Origin: Hyphomicrobiaceae bacterium
GTDB taxonomy: Bacteria > Pseudomonadota > Alphaproteobacteria > Rhizobiales > Hyphomicrobiaceae
Reading direction: 5' to 3'
Length of the DNA stretch: 64,000 nt
Assembly (NCBI GenBank): GCA_022844275.1
Contig: JALHMB010000007.1
Coordinates: 248,001 to 312,000 of the forward strand
Position numbers and translations under genes: made by a program. Of this stretch, positions 56,643 to 64,000 are shown piece after piece. The notes under the pieces are model-generated. The model was not told the DNA's origin. It saw only the letters and a list, made by a program, of their open reading frames with translations, and made no database searches. Position 1 is the stretch's first letter, and each line of letters opens with the position of its first letter.

Positions 56643-57695
56643 TCAGCTGGCCGACACGCCTGGTGTCGGCCAGCCATTTTCGACCTTCGTTGCGAGCCAT
56701 CTCGCGAGCGCCGCGTTCACCGCAACGGGTTGCTCCTGTGCCATCCAATGACCTGATGGAATGACGACCTCGCTGAGATCGTCGCACGCGGCCCGCATCG
56801 GATCGGCGAGCCGCGATATCGTCGTTTCGCACACGGCGTCGTAGTCGCCATGCAGGAACAGCACCGGCAATGACAACCGACCGCCATTCGGCGCACGGTG
56901 CGCGTACTCCGCATTGCGCCGATGGTTCATGTACCAGCTATCGGGCCCGAAGAACCCGTTGCGCTCGAGCGCCTCGACGTAGACGGCGAGCTCCTCCTCG
57001 CTCAGCACTCGCGTATCGAGCGGCAGTGGTGGCGCCTGCTTCAATGGCGCGAACCATCCGCCTCTCCGACGAACATCCGACGTGCGCGCGGGCTTGCACT
57101 TGCTGGCGGCTGATCCGGCGCGAAAGAGCGCCTTGACCGTGCTCGCCACGTCCGCTTCGAAATCGCTGCGCGCCTTCTCGAAGCTCTCCTCGTAGAAGAG
57201 CTGGTAGTCCCATTGCCCGACGGGATACTGCGCTTCTGGATAAGTTTTGCGATCGACGTATGGCACGAGATTTTCCGGCAGAAAGCCGCCGGGAAAATAT
57301 GGCACGCAGAGACTGGCCACCGCCCGGCAGCAGTCGGCGTGATGGCTCGCGAGACTCCAGACAACCGGGCTACCCCAGTCGTGCCCGACCCAGATTGCGC
57401 TGTCGTGGCCAAGTGCGGACAAAAGCTCCAGCATGTCCTCGACGATGACCTCGAGCGCATAGTCCTCATGGCGGGCGTAGACAGCAGAGCGTCCATAGCC
57501 GCGCATGTCCGGTGCAATGGCACGGAAGCCAAGACTGGCGAAACACGGAAGCTGGTGCCGCCAACTCAGCGACAACTCCGGCCAGCCGTGCACGAAGACG
57601 ATCGGCGGCGCATCGTGCACTCCGCAGGCGAGAAAGAACGTCTTGTGTCTTCCCGTCGCGATCGTGTGCTCGGTCACCGGAAAGAGCGACTTCAT
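56643..57695 (-). CDS. Epoxide-hydrolase-like alpha/beta hydrolase
   Basis: A 350-residue protein. FVHGWPELSLSWRHQ, APDMRGYGRS and the nucleophile elbow WVGHDWGSPVVW (Asp106) match epoxide hydrolases and related dehalogenases, with the His in IPSGHWMAQEQP. The cap (about 140-260) has a Lys/Arg-rich insertion. ATG 57695 has a GGGGGG stretch upstream; a longer frame to 57743 is less likely. An 11-bp inverted repeat (CTGGCCGACAC / GTGTCGGCCAG, 56647-56673) covers its last codons. Substrate unknown. Confidence 0.85.
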   Translation of the reverse strand: MKSLFPVTEHTIATGRHKTFFLACGVHDAPPIVFVHGWPELSLSWRHQLPCFASLGFRAIAPDMRGYGRSAVYARHEDYALEVIVEDMLELLSALGHDSAIWVGHDWGSPVVWSLASHHADCCRAVASLCVPYFPGGFLPENLVPYVDRKTYPEAQYPVGQWDYQLFYEESFEKARSDFEADVASTVKALFRAGSAASKCKPARTSDVRRRGGWFAPLKQAPPLPLDTRVLSEEELAVYVEALERNGFFGPDSWYMNHRRNAEYAHRAPNGGRLSLPVLFLHGDYDAVCETTISRLADPMRAACDDLSEVVIPSGHWMAQEQPVAVNAALARWLATKVENGWPTPGVSAS

Positions 57696-57843
57696 GACAC
57701 CCCCCCATTCTCGCGTACGGATCTGCTCATGCCGCATGTGCATTTATGCGTCATTTCCTGACGGGCGCCATCCGAAACAGGTATAAGCCGCCCGAAGCAG
57801 TAGAGATCGCAAAACCAACGTCGGAAGAGGGACTCCGGGCGCC

Positions 57844-58788
57844 ATGCAGCGCGAGGGGGCAAGCGAAGCAGCCCAGGCCGGAAGCAGCGTGCTCAGGGGC
57901 ATCGGCCTCATGTGCGTGGCGCTGGTGCTGTTTTCCGCACTCGATGCGACAGCCAAATATATCGCGACACGAAGCGGGCTTCCCGTCTCACAGGTGACGT
58001 GGCTGCGCTTCGTGAGCCAGTGCGCGTTGGTTGTACTCACGTTCGGCGTTCTCGCTCTCCCACATCTGCTCTACAGCCGGAAGTGGACGCATCAGGTCGC
58101 GCGCTCGTTCCTTATGCTCGGCTCGACCATGTTCAACTTCATGGCGCTGAAGACGCTCCGTCTGGATCAGACATTGACGATCGGTTTCCTGGCGCCGTTC
58201 GTCGTCGCACTGCTCGCAGGTCCGTTCCTCGGCGAGTGGATCCGCTGGCGGCGATTGCTCGCCATCATCGTCGGCTTCTGCGGCATCCTGGTCGTCGTCC
58301 GGCCCGGCTATGCCAACTTCGAAACAGGCATGCTCTTCGCCGCGCTCGGCACGCTCTGCTATGCGGTGTTCATGCTCCTGACGCGCTATCTCTCGCGCTT
58401 CGACCCGCCCGAGGTGACGATCTTCTATTCGATGCTGGCCGGCGTCTTCGTGATGGCGCCGTTTGCGATTGCCGAGTGGGTCTGGCCGCGCGACGCGTTC
58501 ACATGGGCGCTGCTTCTTTCGACGGGCTTATGGGGTGGGCTCGGTCACTACATTTTCATTCTCGCCTATCGCCACGCGCCCGCCACGACGCTGGCGCCGT
58601 TCATCTACTTCGGCCTCATCACGCACACCGCACTCGGCTATCTCGTCTTCGATCAGCTTCCCGATGAATGGACGATCGCCGGCGCGATGATCGTCATCGC
58701 ATCGGGCATCTATCTCGTGCACCGCGAACACGTGACCGCCATGGAGCGGCGAAAGACGGAAGAGGCGGCGAAGAGCACTAGCTCTTAG
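57844..58788 (+). CDS. EamA/DMT-family transporter
   Basis: A 314-residue membrane protein with ten hydrophobic helices in two EamA repeats ([83 protein letters not shown]). It likely exports amino acids or metabolites. ATG 57844. Its last 11 bases overlap the tail of the convergent tgt gene, inside AAGAGC-ACTA-GCTCTT. Confidence 0.86.
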   Translation: MQREGASEAAQAGSSVLRGIGLMCVALVLFSALDATAKYIATRSGLPVSQVTWLRFVSQCALVVLTFGVLALPHLLYSRKWTHQVARSFLMLGSTMFNFMALKTLRLDQTLTIGFLAPFVVALLAGPFLGEWIRWRRLLAIIVGFCGILVVVRPGYANFETGMLFAALGTLCYAVFMLLTRYLSRFDPPEVTIFYSMLAGVFVMAPFAIAEWVWPRDAFTWALLLSTGLWGGLGHYIFILAYRHAPATTLAPFIYFGLITHTALGYLVFDQLPDEWTIAGAMIVIASGIYLVHREHVTAMERRKTEEAAKSTSS

Positions 58789-59932
58789 CGATCCGCGCCT
58801 TGGTATCGGCAGCCCAGGCAGCGAAGCGGCGCTCGCGGATAGCTGCGCGCATCGCTGCCATCAGCTCCTGATAGAAGACCGTATTGACCCACGACAGCAG
58901 CATCGCGCCGAGCAACTCGCCCGACTTAACAAGATGATGCAGATAGGCGCGCGAGTAGTCGCGCGCGGCCGGGCACGTACTCTCGGGATCGAGTGGCGCG
59001 TTGTCCTCGGCGTGCTTCGCGTTGCGCAGGTTCACGCGGCCATTCCACGTGAAAGCGAGGCCATGGCGCCCGTTGCGCGTCGGCAGCACGCAGTCGAACA
59101 TGTCGACGCCGCGCGCCACCGCCTCGATGAGATCTTCTGGCGTGCCGACGCCCATGAGATAGCGCGGCTTTGTCGTCGGCAGAAAGGGCAGCGTTGCTTC
59201 GAGCGTGCGCAGCATCACCTCATGTCCTTCGCCTACTGCTAGGCCGCCAACGGCATAGCCGGGGAAATTCATGCCGACGAGCGCCTCCGCCGAGCGCCGC
59301 CTCAGATCATGCTCGATGCCGCCCTGCACGATGCCGAACAGCGCCTGCCCCGGCTGCGCGAGACCGCTTTCCAGGTTGCTCGCGAAGGCGCGTTTGCATC
59401 GCTCTGCCCAGCGTAGCGACAGCTCCATGGCACGCGCGGTCTCGGCGTGCGTTGCCGGTAGCTCGATGCACTGGTCGAGCTGCATCTGGATGTCGGAGCC
59501 GAGCAGGCACTGGATCTCGATTGCACGCTCGGGACTCAGCACGTGCCGCGAGCCATCTAGATGCGATTGGAAGAGCGCGGCCTCCTCGGTCACCTTGCGG
59601 ATCTTGGATAGGCTCATCACCTGGAAGCCGCCCGAGTCGGTCAGGATCGGCCCGTCCCAGCGCATGAACTTGTGCAACCCGCCGAGACGATGAATGCGCT
59701 CCGCCGTCGGCCGCAGCATGAGGTGATAAGTATTGGCGAGCAGGATATCCGCGCCGGCCTCCTTCACCTGCTCGGTATAGAGCGCCTTCACCGTCGCCAC
59801 GGTCCCGACCGGCATGAATGCGGGCGTGCGAATGATGCCGCGCGGCGTTGAGATCTCGCCGACGCGCGCCAGCCCGTCCTCGCCAAGGAGGCTGTAGCGG
59901 AATTCCGGAGCCGGTGCGGGTGTGTTGAGCAT
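58778..59932 (-). CDS. tgt: tRNA-guanine transglycosylase
   Basis: Swaps guanine for preQ1 at position 34 of tRNAs, leading to queuosine. The 384 residues include [17 protein letters not shown], the catalytic [13 protein letters not shown], and [33 protein letters not shown]. The zinc site usually reads CxCxxC followed by a His; here it is [18 protein letters not shown], so two of the three cysteines are Ser and Ala. The rest of the enzyme looks active. Operon with queA, 60 bases upstream. Confidence 0.93.
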   Translation of the reverse strand: MLNTPAPAPEFRYSLLGEDGLARVGEISTPRGIIRTPAFMPVGTVATVKALYTEQVKEAGADILLANTYHLMLRPTAERIHRLGGLHKFMRWDGPILTDSGGFQVMSLSKIRKVTEEAALFQSHLDGSRHVLSPERAIEIQCLLGSDIQMQLDQCIELPATHAETARAMELSLRWAERCKRAFASNLESGLAQPGQALFGIVQGGIEHDLRRRSAEALVGMNFPGYAVGGLAVGEGHEVMLRTLEATLPFLPTTKPRYLMGVGTPEDLIEAVARGVDMFDCVLPTRNGRHGLAFTWNGRVNLRNAKHAEDNAPLDPESTCPAARDYSRAYLHHLVKSGELLGAMLLSWVNTVFYQELMAAMRAAIRERRFAAWAADTKARIAKS

Positions 59933-59992
59933 GCGAGCCCTATAGCGCGGCGCGCGCGCTTTCGCACGCCCACTTTGTCTTATGCTGAATGA

Positions 59993-61081
59993 TCAGGCCG
60001 GCGCGGGGTGCAACAGGCAGGCATCGCCATAGGAGTAGAAGCGGTAGCCGTGCCCGATCGCGTGCGTATAGGCGGCCCTCATGGCATCCAGTCCGGAAAA
60101 TGCTGCGACGAGCATGAACAGCGTCGAGCGCGGCAGATGGAAATTAGTCATCAGCACATCGACGGCGCGGAAACGATAACCCGGCGTGATGAAGATGCCG
60201 GTCTCACCGCGGAAAGGACGAATGGTGCCGTCCGCGTCTGCCGCCGACTCGAGGAGCCTCAGCGCTGTCGTCCCGACCGCAACAATGCGGCGACCCGCAA
60301 GGCGCGCTGCCATCAGCCGGTCCGCCGTCTCGGGTGTGACTTCGCCCCACTCGAAATGCATGAGGTGGTCATCTGTATCCTCGACCTTCACCGGCAGGAA
60401 AGTGCCGGCGCCGACATGCAGTGTAACGAGCTCGGTCGTGAGGCCCCTGGCTTGCAGCCGCTCGAGCAGCGCTGGCGTGAAGTGGAGCGCAGCGGTGGGC
60501 GCGGCCACGGCCCCTTCGCGCTTCGCGAACATGGTCTGGTAGCTATCTCGATCCTCGGGGCCAGGCGGTCGCCGCGAGGCGATATAGGGCGGCAGCGGCA
60601 TACGGCCGAGCGCCTCGATGGCTTCGTCGAGAAAGGCACTGTGGAAGGAGAAGGCGAGTTCCACCTCACCATTCTCGTGCTTCGCGACAACCGTCGCATC
60701 GAGCGTGCCGAGCAGGCATACCCGGCCATCCGTCTCGGCGCCGAAGCGGATGAGATCGCCCACCTTGAGCCGCTTCGCCGGCTGCGCGAAGGCACGCCAG
60801 CGACTCTCGTCGACGCGCTTTGTCAGGTTGAACGAAACCGGCGTCTCGTGCGGTCCGCGCACGCGCACGCCTTCTAGTGCCGCCGGGATCACGCGCGTAT
60901 CATTGAAGACGAGGACATCGTCATGCCGCAGGAGGCCTGGTAGATCGCCGACCACATGGTCCGCGAGCGGTGCATCGCTGCCGGGCCGCACAACGAGAAG
61001 GCGCGCGGCATCGCGCGGCACGGCCGGATGAAGGGCAATGCGGTCCTCAGGCAAGTTGAAATCGAAGTCGGCCGTGCGCAT
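59993..61081 (-). CDS. queA: tRNA preQ1(34) S-adenosylmethionine ribosyltransferase-isomerase
   Basis: Transfers the ribosyl part of SAM onto preQ1 in tRNA to make epoxyqueuosine. The 362 residues carry [62 protein letters not shown] and [25 protein letters not shown], all QueA hallmarks. ATG 61081 has GGAAG upstream; upstream in-frame codons are not conserved. Followed by tgt. Confidence 0.95.
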   Translation of the reverse strand: MRTADFDFNLPEDRIALHPAVPRDAARLLVVRPGSDAPLADHVVGDLPGLLRHDDVLVFNDTRVIPAALEGVRVRGPHETPVSFNLTKRVDESRWRAFAQPAKRLKVGDLIRFGAETDGRVCLLGTLDATVVAKHENGEVELAFSFHSAFLDEAIEALGRMPLPPYIASRRPPGPEDRDSYQTMFAKREGAVAAPTAALHFTPALLERLQARGLTTELVTLHVGAGTFLPVKVEDTDDHLMHFEWGEVTPETADRLMAARLAGRRIVAVGTTALRLLESAADADGTIRPFRGETGIFITPGYRFRAVDVLMTNFHLPRSTLFMLVAAFSGLDAMRAAYTHAIGHGYRFYSYGDACLLHPAPA

Positions 61082-61236
61082 GGGCTTCCATTCAGGTCCG
61101 GTCGGACACGCCGGGCGTGCCTGCCGCTCCGGTCTGTACATCGTTCTGCCCCATAGGTACTAGACGTTCAGGGCAAACAAGAGCTGCGCCACCGGCCCAG
61201 CCGACCTTGCCAGCCGCCCGTGAAGGAGGACCGCGC

Positions 61237-62034
61237 ATGAAATCGACCGTCAACGGCATCGCCATGAATTACGAGCTTTCCGGCGCCGCCGACGGGCCTG
61301 CCGTGGTCCTCCACCATCCGCTCGCGACCAATCTCACATGCTGGGATGAGCTGACGGCCGCCCTCGAGCCCAAGTGCCGTGTGCTGCGCCTCGATGCGCG
61401 CGGCCACGGCAAAAGTGATGCCCCCGCGGGCGTCTATCCCTTCGAGACGCTCGCCAAGGACGTGGTCGATCTGATGACGGCTTGCGGCATCGACAAGGCG
61501 AGCTTTCTCGGCCTCTCCATGGGCGGCATGGTCGGCCAGTACCTCGGCCTGCTCCATCCCGAACGCTTCAACTGCCTCCTCCTGGTTTCGACGTCGAGCC
61601 GCATTCCCGATGAGGCAAAATCAATCTGGGACCAGCGCGTTGTCGCCGCAAAGAAGGATGGCATGGCCTCGCAGGTCGATGGCGCCATGCAGCGATGGGT
61701 CTCACCTCGCGCCCTCAAAGAGGACGCCGCACTCGTCGAGCGGCTGCGCAAGATGATCCTGGCGACGCCGGTCGACGGCTATCTCGGATGGGCCCAGGCC
61801 ATCCGCAATCTCAATGTTACAAGCCGTCTCGGCGCCATCAAGCTGCCGACGCGCGTCATCGTCGGCGAGCTCGATCCGGCGACTCCCGTTGCGGCTTCGC
61901 AGGCTATTCACGACGCTATCCCGGGCTCCGATCTCGTGATCGTACCGGGCGTATCGCACATGTTGCACAATGAGGAGCCGGAGCTGTTCCACTCCCATGT
62001 ATTGCCCTTCCTCGATACTCACGCGGGAAAATAG
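61237..62034 (+). CDS. Alpha/beta hydrolase, 3-oxoadipate enol-lactonase-like
   Basis: A 265-residue hydrolase of the PcaD group. VLHHPLATNLTCWDELTAAL, LRLDARGHGKSDAP, FLGLSMGGMVGQYLG (Ser94), GELDPATPV (acid) and VPGVSHMLHNEEPE (His) are present. ATG 61237 follows a strong AAGGAGGA. Without other protocatechuate genes nearby a true PcaD role is unproven. Confidence 0.87.
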   Translation: MKSTVNGIAMNYELSGAADGPAVVLHHPLATNLTCWDELTAALEPKCRVLRLDARGHGKSDAPAGVYPFETLAKDVVDLMTACGIDKASFLGLSMGGMVGQYLGLLHPERFNCLLLVSTSSRIPDEAKSIWDQRVVAAKKDGMASQVDGAMQRWVSPRALKEDAALVERLRKMILATPVDGYLGWAQAIRNLNVTSRLGAIKLPTRVIVGELDPATPVAASQAIHDAIPGSDLVIVPGVSHMLHNEEPELFHSHVLPFLDTHAGK

Positions 62035-63649
62035 CCGCGCGAAATATCTCAGTGTCGGATGGCTGGTGCTGGCGCTTCTCATGAGTGCGTCGGCCTTGCC
62101 CGCACGCGCCAACGATGCACTGGCTGCGCGTGCGCGGGACGTTCTCGCAGCGCATTGCGCGCCCTGCCGTGATGTCGGCGACATCGCTGCCGCGCCCGAC
62201 CTCGCCGCGATCACGCGTGACCCGATGCTCGTGCGTCCCGGTAATCCGGACGGATCGCCTGCATACACCGAGCTGCTGCGCCGGTTCGGCGGCAGCGGCC
62301 CCAATGCAAGCGCAGATGATCTCGGCGCGTTGCGTGGCTGGATCGAGAGCCTGCCTGACGAAGCCGCGACGTGCCCAGCCGCGACCTTCGTGCCACGCGA
62401 GCGCATCGAGGCTGAGCTTGCGCACGTCGCCGCGACCGTGAAGAAACCCGTCGCGGCTTTCCGCATTCTGAGCCTTGCGCACCTCGATCTCGGCTGTGCG
62501 ACCCCCGCCCTGCTCGCCGAATGGCGGCAGATGCTCCAGCTTGTCCTTGCAGCCGTCGCGGGCATCACGCATCCGGTGCCAACTCACGCGCTGGATGCTC
62601 AAGGCCACAACCTCGCCTTCGACATCCAGGATCTCGGCTGGGACGCCGCACGCTGGCGCGCCATCATCGGGATAAAGACGCAGATCCGGCGCATTCCGGG
62701 ACCGCTCATCGTCCGCGCAGATCAGCTTGTCGCGCAGATCCTGCGCGGCGAGTTCGGCACGGCCTTAGCCGGACCCAGCGGACCGGTGCCCACGCATCTC
62801 GCCGACAGCCACATCATGCAGGAGAACGACCGCGAGATCGCGCGCGCCATCCTTGCGCCAATAACGCCGCCGGACAAAGTCGAGCGCAATGCCGAGCTGA
62901 TACTTCAGCTGACGCGCACGCATCTCGCACCGGTCAATCTGCCGCGCGTCGCGGCCGAACTCGGCATGGACCCAGTCGTGCTGGCCAATGCCCTCGAACC
63001 CAGCGCGAGCGGCGAACGCCATCTGTTGCGGCGGTTGATCTACGGGACGGTACTGCGCAACGATCTCGAGGACGCCTGGCCTCTTCTGGCGCGCCTTCTC
63101 AAGGTTACACCTCCGGAGCGAGCCATACCGCTGATCCCTTTGGATGCGGCCCGTCCCCCCGTCACCGCGACAACGCCGATTGATCTCACGCTCTATCCGG
63201 ACCTTCCGCGCTACTCGAGCGGCGATGCGATCGAGATCACTGTCCGCTCGAACGTCGATTGCAATCTGACGGTCATCAGCATCGATGCGGGCGGCTACGG
63301 CACAGTGATCTTCCCCAATGACTTCGTGCCCAGCAATCGCATCGGCGCGCATCTCAGCGTCACACTGCCGGGACCAGGCGCGCGCTATCGCTTCCGCGTA
63401 AAGGACAGGGGTCGCGAGCGGTTCGTCGCGCTTTGCACGCGTGGAGAGGGCCTCGTGGATGGCATCCGCCACGACTTCGAGCGCCAGCGTTTCCAGGAAC
63501 TCGGCCCTTATGCGGCCTTCCTCGACGCGAGCCTGCGCCGCCCACCACATGTGCCCGACCCCGAGCGCAAAGAGGACACGCCGCCGGCTCCGACGTACGT
63601 GCCGCAGAGCCAGATCTGGCGGACGGGCATCGTCATCGAGGTGCGGTAG
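61997..63649 (+). CDS. Secreted DUF4384 protein with a degenerate cytochrome-c-like motif
   Basis: About 550 residues. A long signal peptide (to about 38, LVLALLMSASALPARA) is followed by AAHCAPCRDVGD (Cys54, Cys57), which looks like a cytochrome c CxxCH site with Arg in place of the His. The next part has the layout of a c-type domain followed by a helical region of unknown type. The C-terminal DUF4384-like segment has YSSGDAIEITVRSNVDCNLTVISIDAGGYGTVIFPND. The start is uncertain: ATG 61997 and 61970 both overlap the preceding gene. Likely periplasmic; function unknown. Confidence 0.7.
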   Translation: MYCPSSILTRENSRAKYLSVGWLVLALLMSASALPARANDALAARARDVLAAHCAPCRDVGDIAAAPDLAAITRDPMLVRPGNPDGSPAYTELLRRFGGSGPNASADDLGALRGWIESLPDEAATCPAATFVPRERIEAELAHVAATVKKPVAAFRILSLAHLDLGCATPALLAEWRQMLQLVLAAVAGITHPVPTHALDAQGHNLAFDIQDLGWDAARWRAIIGIKTQIRRIPGPLIVRADQLVAQILRGEFGTALAGPSGPVPTHLADSHIMQENDREIARAILAPITPPDKVERNAELILQLTRTHLAPVNLPRVAAELGMDPVVLANALEPSASGERHLLRRLIYGTVLRNDLEDAWPLLARLLKVTPPERAIPLIPLDAARPPVTATTPIDLTLYPDLPRYSSGDAIEITVRSNVDCNLTVISIDAGGYGTVIFPNDFVPSNRIGAHLSVTLPGPGARYRFRVKDRGRERFVALCTRGEGLVDGIRHDFERQRFQELGPYAAFLDASLRRPPHVPDPERKEDTPPAPTYVPQSQIWRTGIVIEVR

Positions 63650-63690
63650 TGGAAGAACGCAATCGACCTGGAGTTCTTTAGAGAGACCGA

Positions 63691-64000
63691 ATGACGGACA
63701 CGCCCAGCGTCGAAGCCTGGAACAACTTTGTTATGAACATCGAGCCCAGCAACTTCGAAGCTGGGAGCGGCTATAGAGCCGGGGCCATCGCGAACCTCTA
63801 CATGGGCCTCGCTACCAATGGCGGCATAAACTCCTTCCTGACATGCAGCCACGAGTTCGATGCAAGAGAGGTATTGGAGGCACTGATCTCGGTTGGCGCA
63901 TTGACGGCGGCCAAGGAGTTCAACTTGGTGCTTCGAGGCTTGAAGGTACCAGTGCCGGCGTCGTCTCAAGAGGCCAGATGGAACTTGTTGGAGCAGCACT
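63691..64000 (+). CDS. DMP19/DUF4375-like protein (N-terminal part, runs off the window)
   Basis: The frame opens with ATG 63691 and is still open at the end, giving about 103 residues. The region around NLYMGLATNGGINSFL and EVLEALISVGALTAAKEF matches the layout of DMP19-like (DUF4375) proteins, with the NGG motif and a helix ending VGAxxAA. Its codon use is richer in A and T than neighbouring genes. The 41 bases before it hold AGAGAG as the only ribosome-site candidate. The family has been proposed to include DNA-mimic proteins, but the role here is unknown. Confidence 0.6.
   Translation, partial: MTDTPSVEAWNNFVMNIEPSNFEAGSGYRAGAIANLYMGLATNGGINSFLTCSHEFDAREVLEALISVGALTAAKEFNLVLRGLKVPVPASSQEARWNLLEQH

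Noticed and set aside
63508-63999. 163-codon minus-strand frame at the window end
   Set aside because: Opposite the DUF4384 tail and the DMP19-like gene; no ribosome site, no family resemblance.

Overview
The window reads as chromosomal DNA of a GC-rich alphaproteobacterium, most likely of the order Hyphomicrobiales (Rhizobiales). The pointers are an iscR-iscS-sufB-C-D-S-T locus, ftsE-ftsX followed by a YdcF-like gene, a clpS-clpA pair, a Fur/Mur-type regulator without the usual second-site cysteines, and a glxB-glxC-glxD plus glnT (mgsABC-gmaS-like) cluster. I see no rRNA, tRNA, CRISPR array, prophage or insertion sequence. Almost all of the DNA is core or near-core metabolism and is densely packed.

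Layout. 1-8.1 kb: end of a PYROXD2-like oxidoreductase, then the 2-oxoglutarate dehydrogenase operon (sucA, sucB, lpd, minus strand) preceded by sucD with its own terminator; no sucC is present. 8.4-12.7 kb: a PcfJ-like protein, a luciferase-like monooxygenase coupled to a rhodanese, a HIT protein, and azlCD. 12.7-15.6 kb: clpA and clpS. 16-19.5 kb: an FAH-family hydrolase, an MDR oxidoreductase, and coupled kdgK-eda (lower Entner-Doudoroff steps), followed by two tandem palindromic elements. 19.8-26.9 kb: a P-type cation ATPase, a double-domain universal stress protein, a Tat-exported TAXI binding protein, a small M15-like protein and a PQQ sugar dehydrogenase. 27-36.7 kb: cvpA, alr, dnaB, purH, a GNAT enzyme, hpt, ftsEX, ydcF and fur/mur. 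36.7-38.6 kb: a small secreted Lys/Gly-rich protein with a twin CX3C motif, a MOSC protein and a hydrolase.

38.7-46.6 kb is the Fe-S cluster assembly operon: IscR, two cysteine desulfurases (IscS and SufS types), SufB, SufC, SufD and SufT, with an unrecognised 92-residue gene between sufB and sufC and no sufA or sufE in sight. 46.6-53.1 kb holds an EEP-family exonuclease/phosphatase and the glutamate-synthase-like glxBCD operon with a DUF442 phosphatase-like gene and a glnT/gmaS-type synthetase, headed by an XRE-cupin regulator. A similar palindromic element lies upstream of both the regulator and glxB, which suggests a self-contained regulon.

53.2-54.5 kb is a zinc-type efflux module: a His-rich CDF transporter translationally coupled to an ArsR/SmtB sensor with an intact alpha-5 metal site, and a 6-2-6 inverted repeat of the SmtB type in front of it. 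A related three-half-site array lies at 56.08 kb, beyond a flavin monooxygenase gene. The end of the window carries a small secreted protein, an epoxide-hydrolase-like protein, an EamA transporter, queA-tgt (queuosine synthesis), an enol-lactonase-like hydrolase, a secreted DUF4384 protein with a degenerate heme motif, and the start of a DMP19/DUF4375-like gene.

I did not find a clearly new multi-gene defence or biosynthetic system. The best leads are the glx regulon with its shared operator, the CDF-ArsR module with its possible second operator, the twin-CX3C secreted protein, the extra gene inside the suf operon, and the paired palindromic elements after eda.
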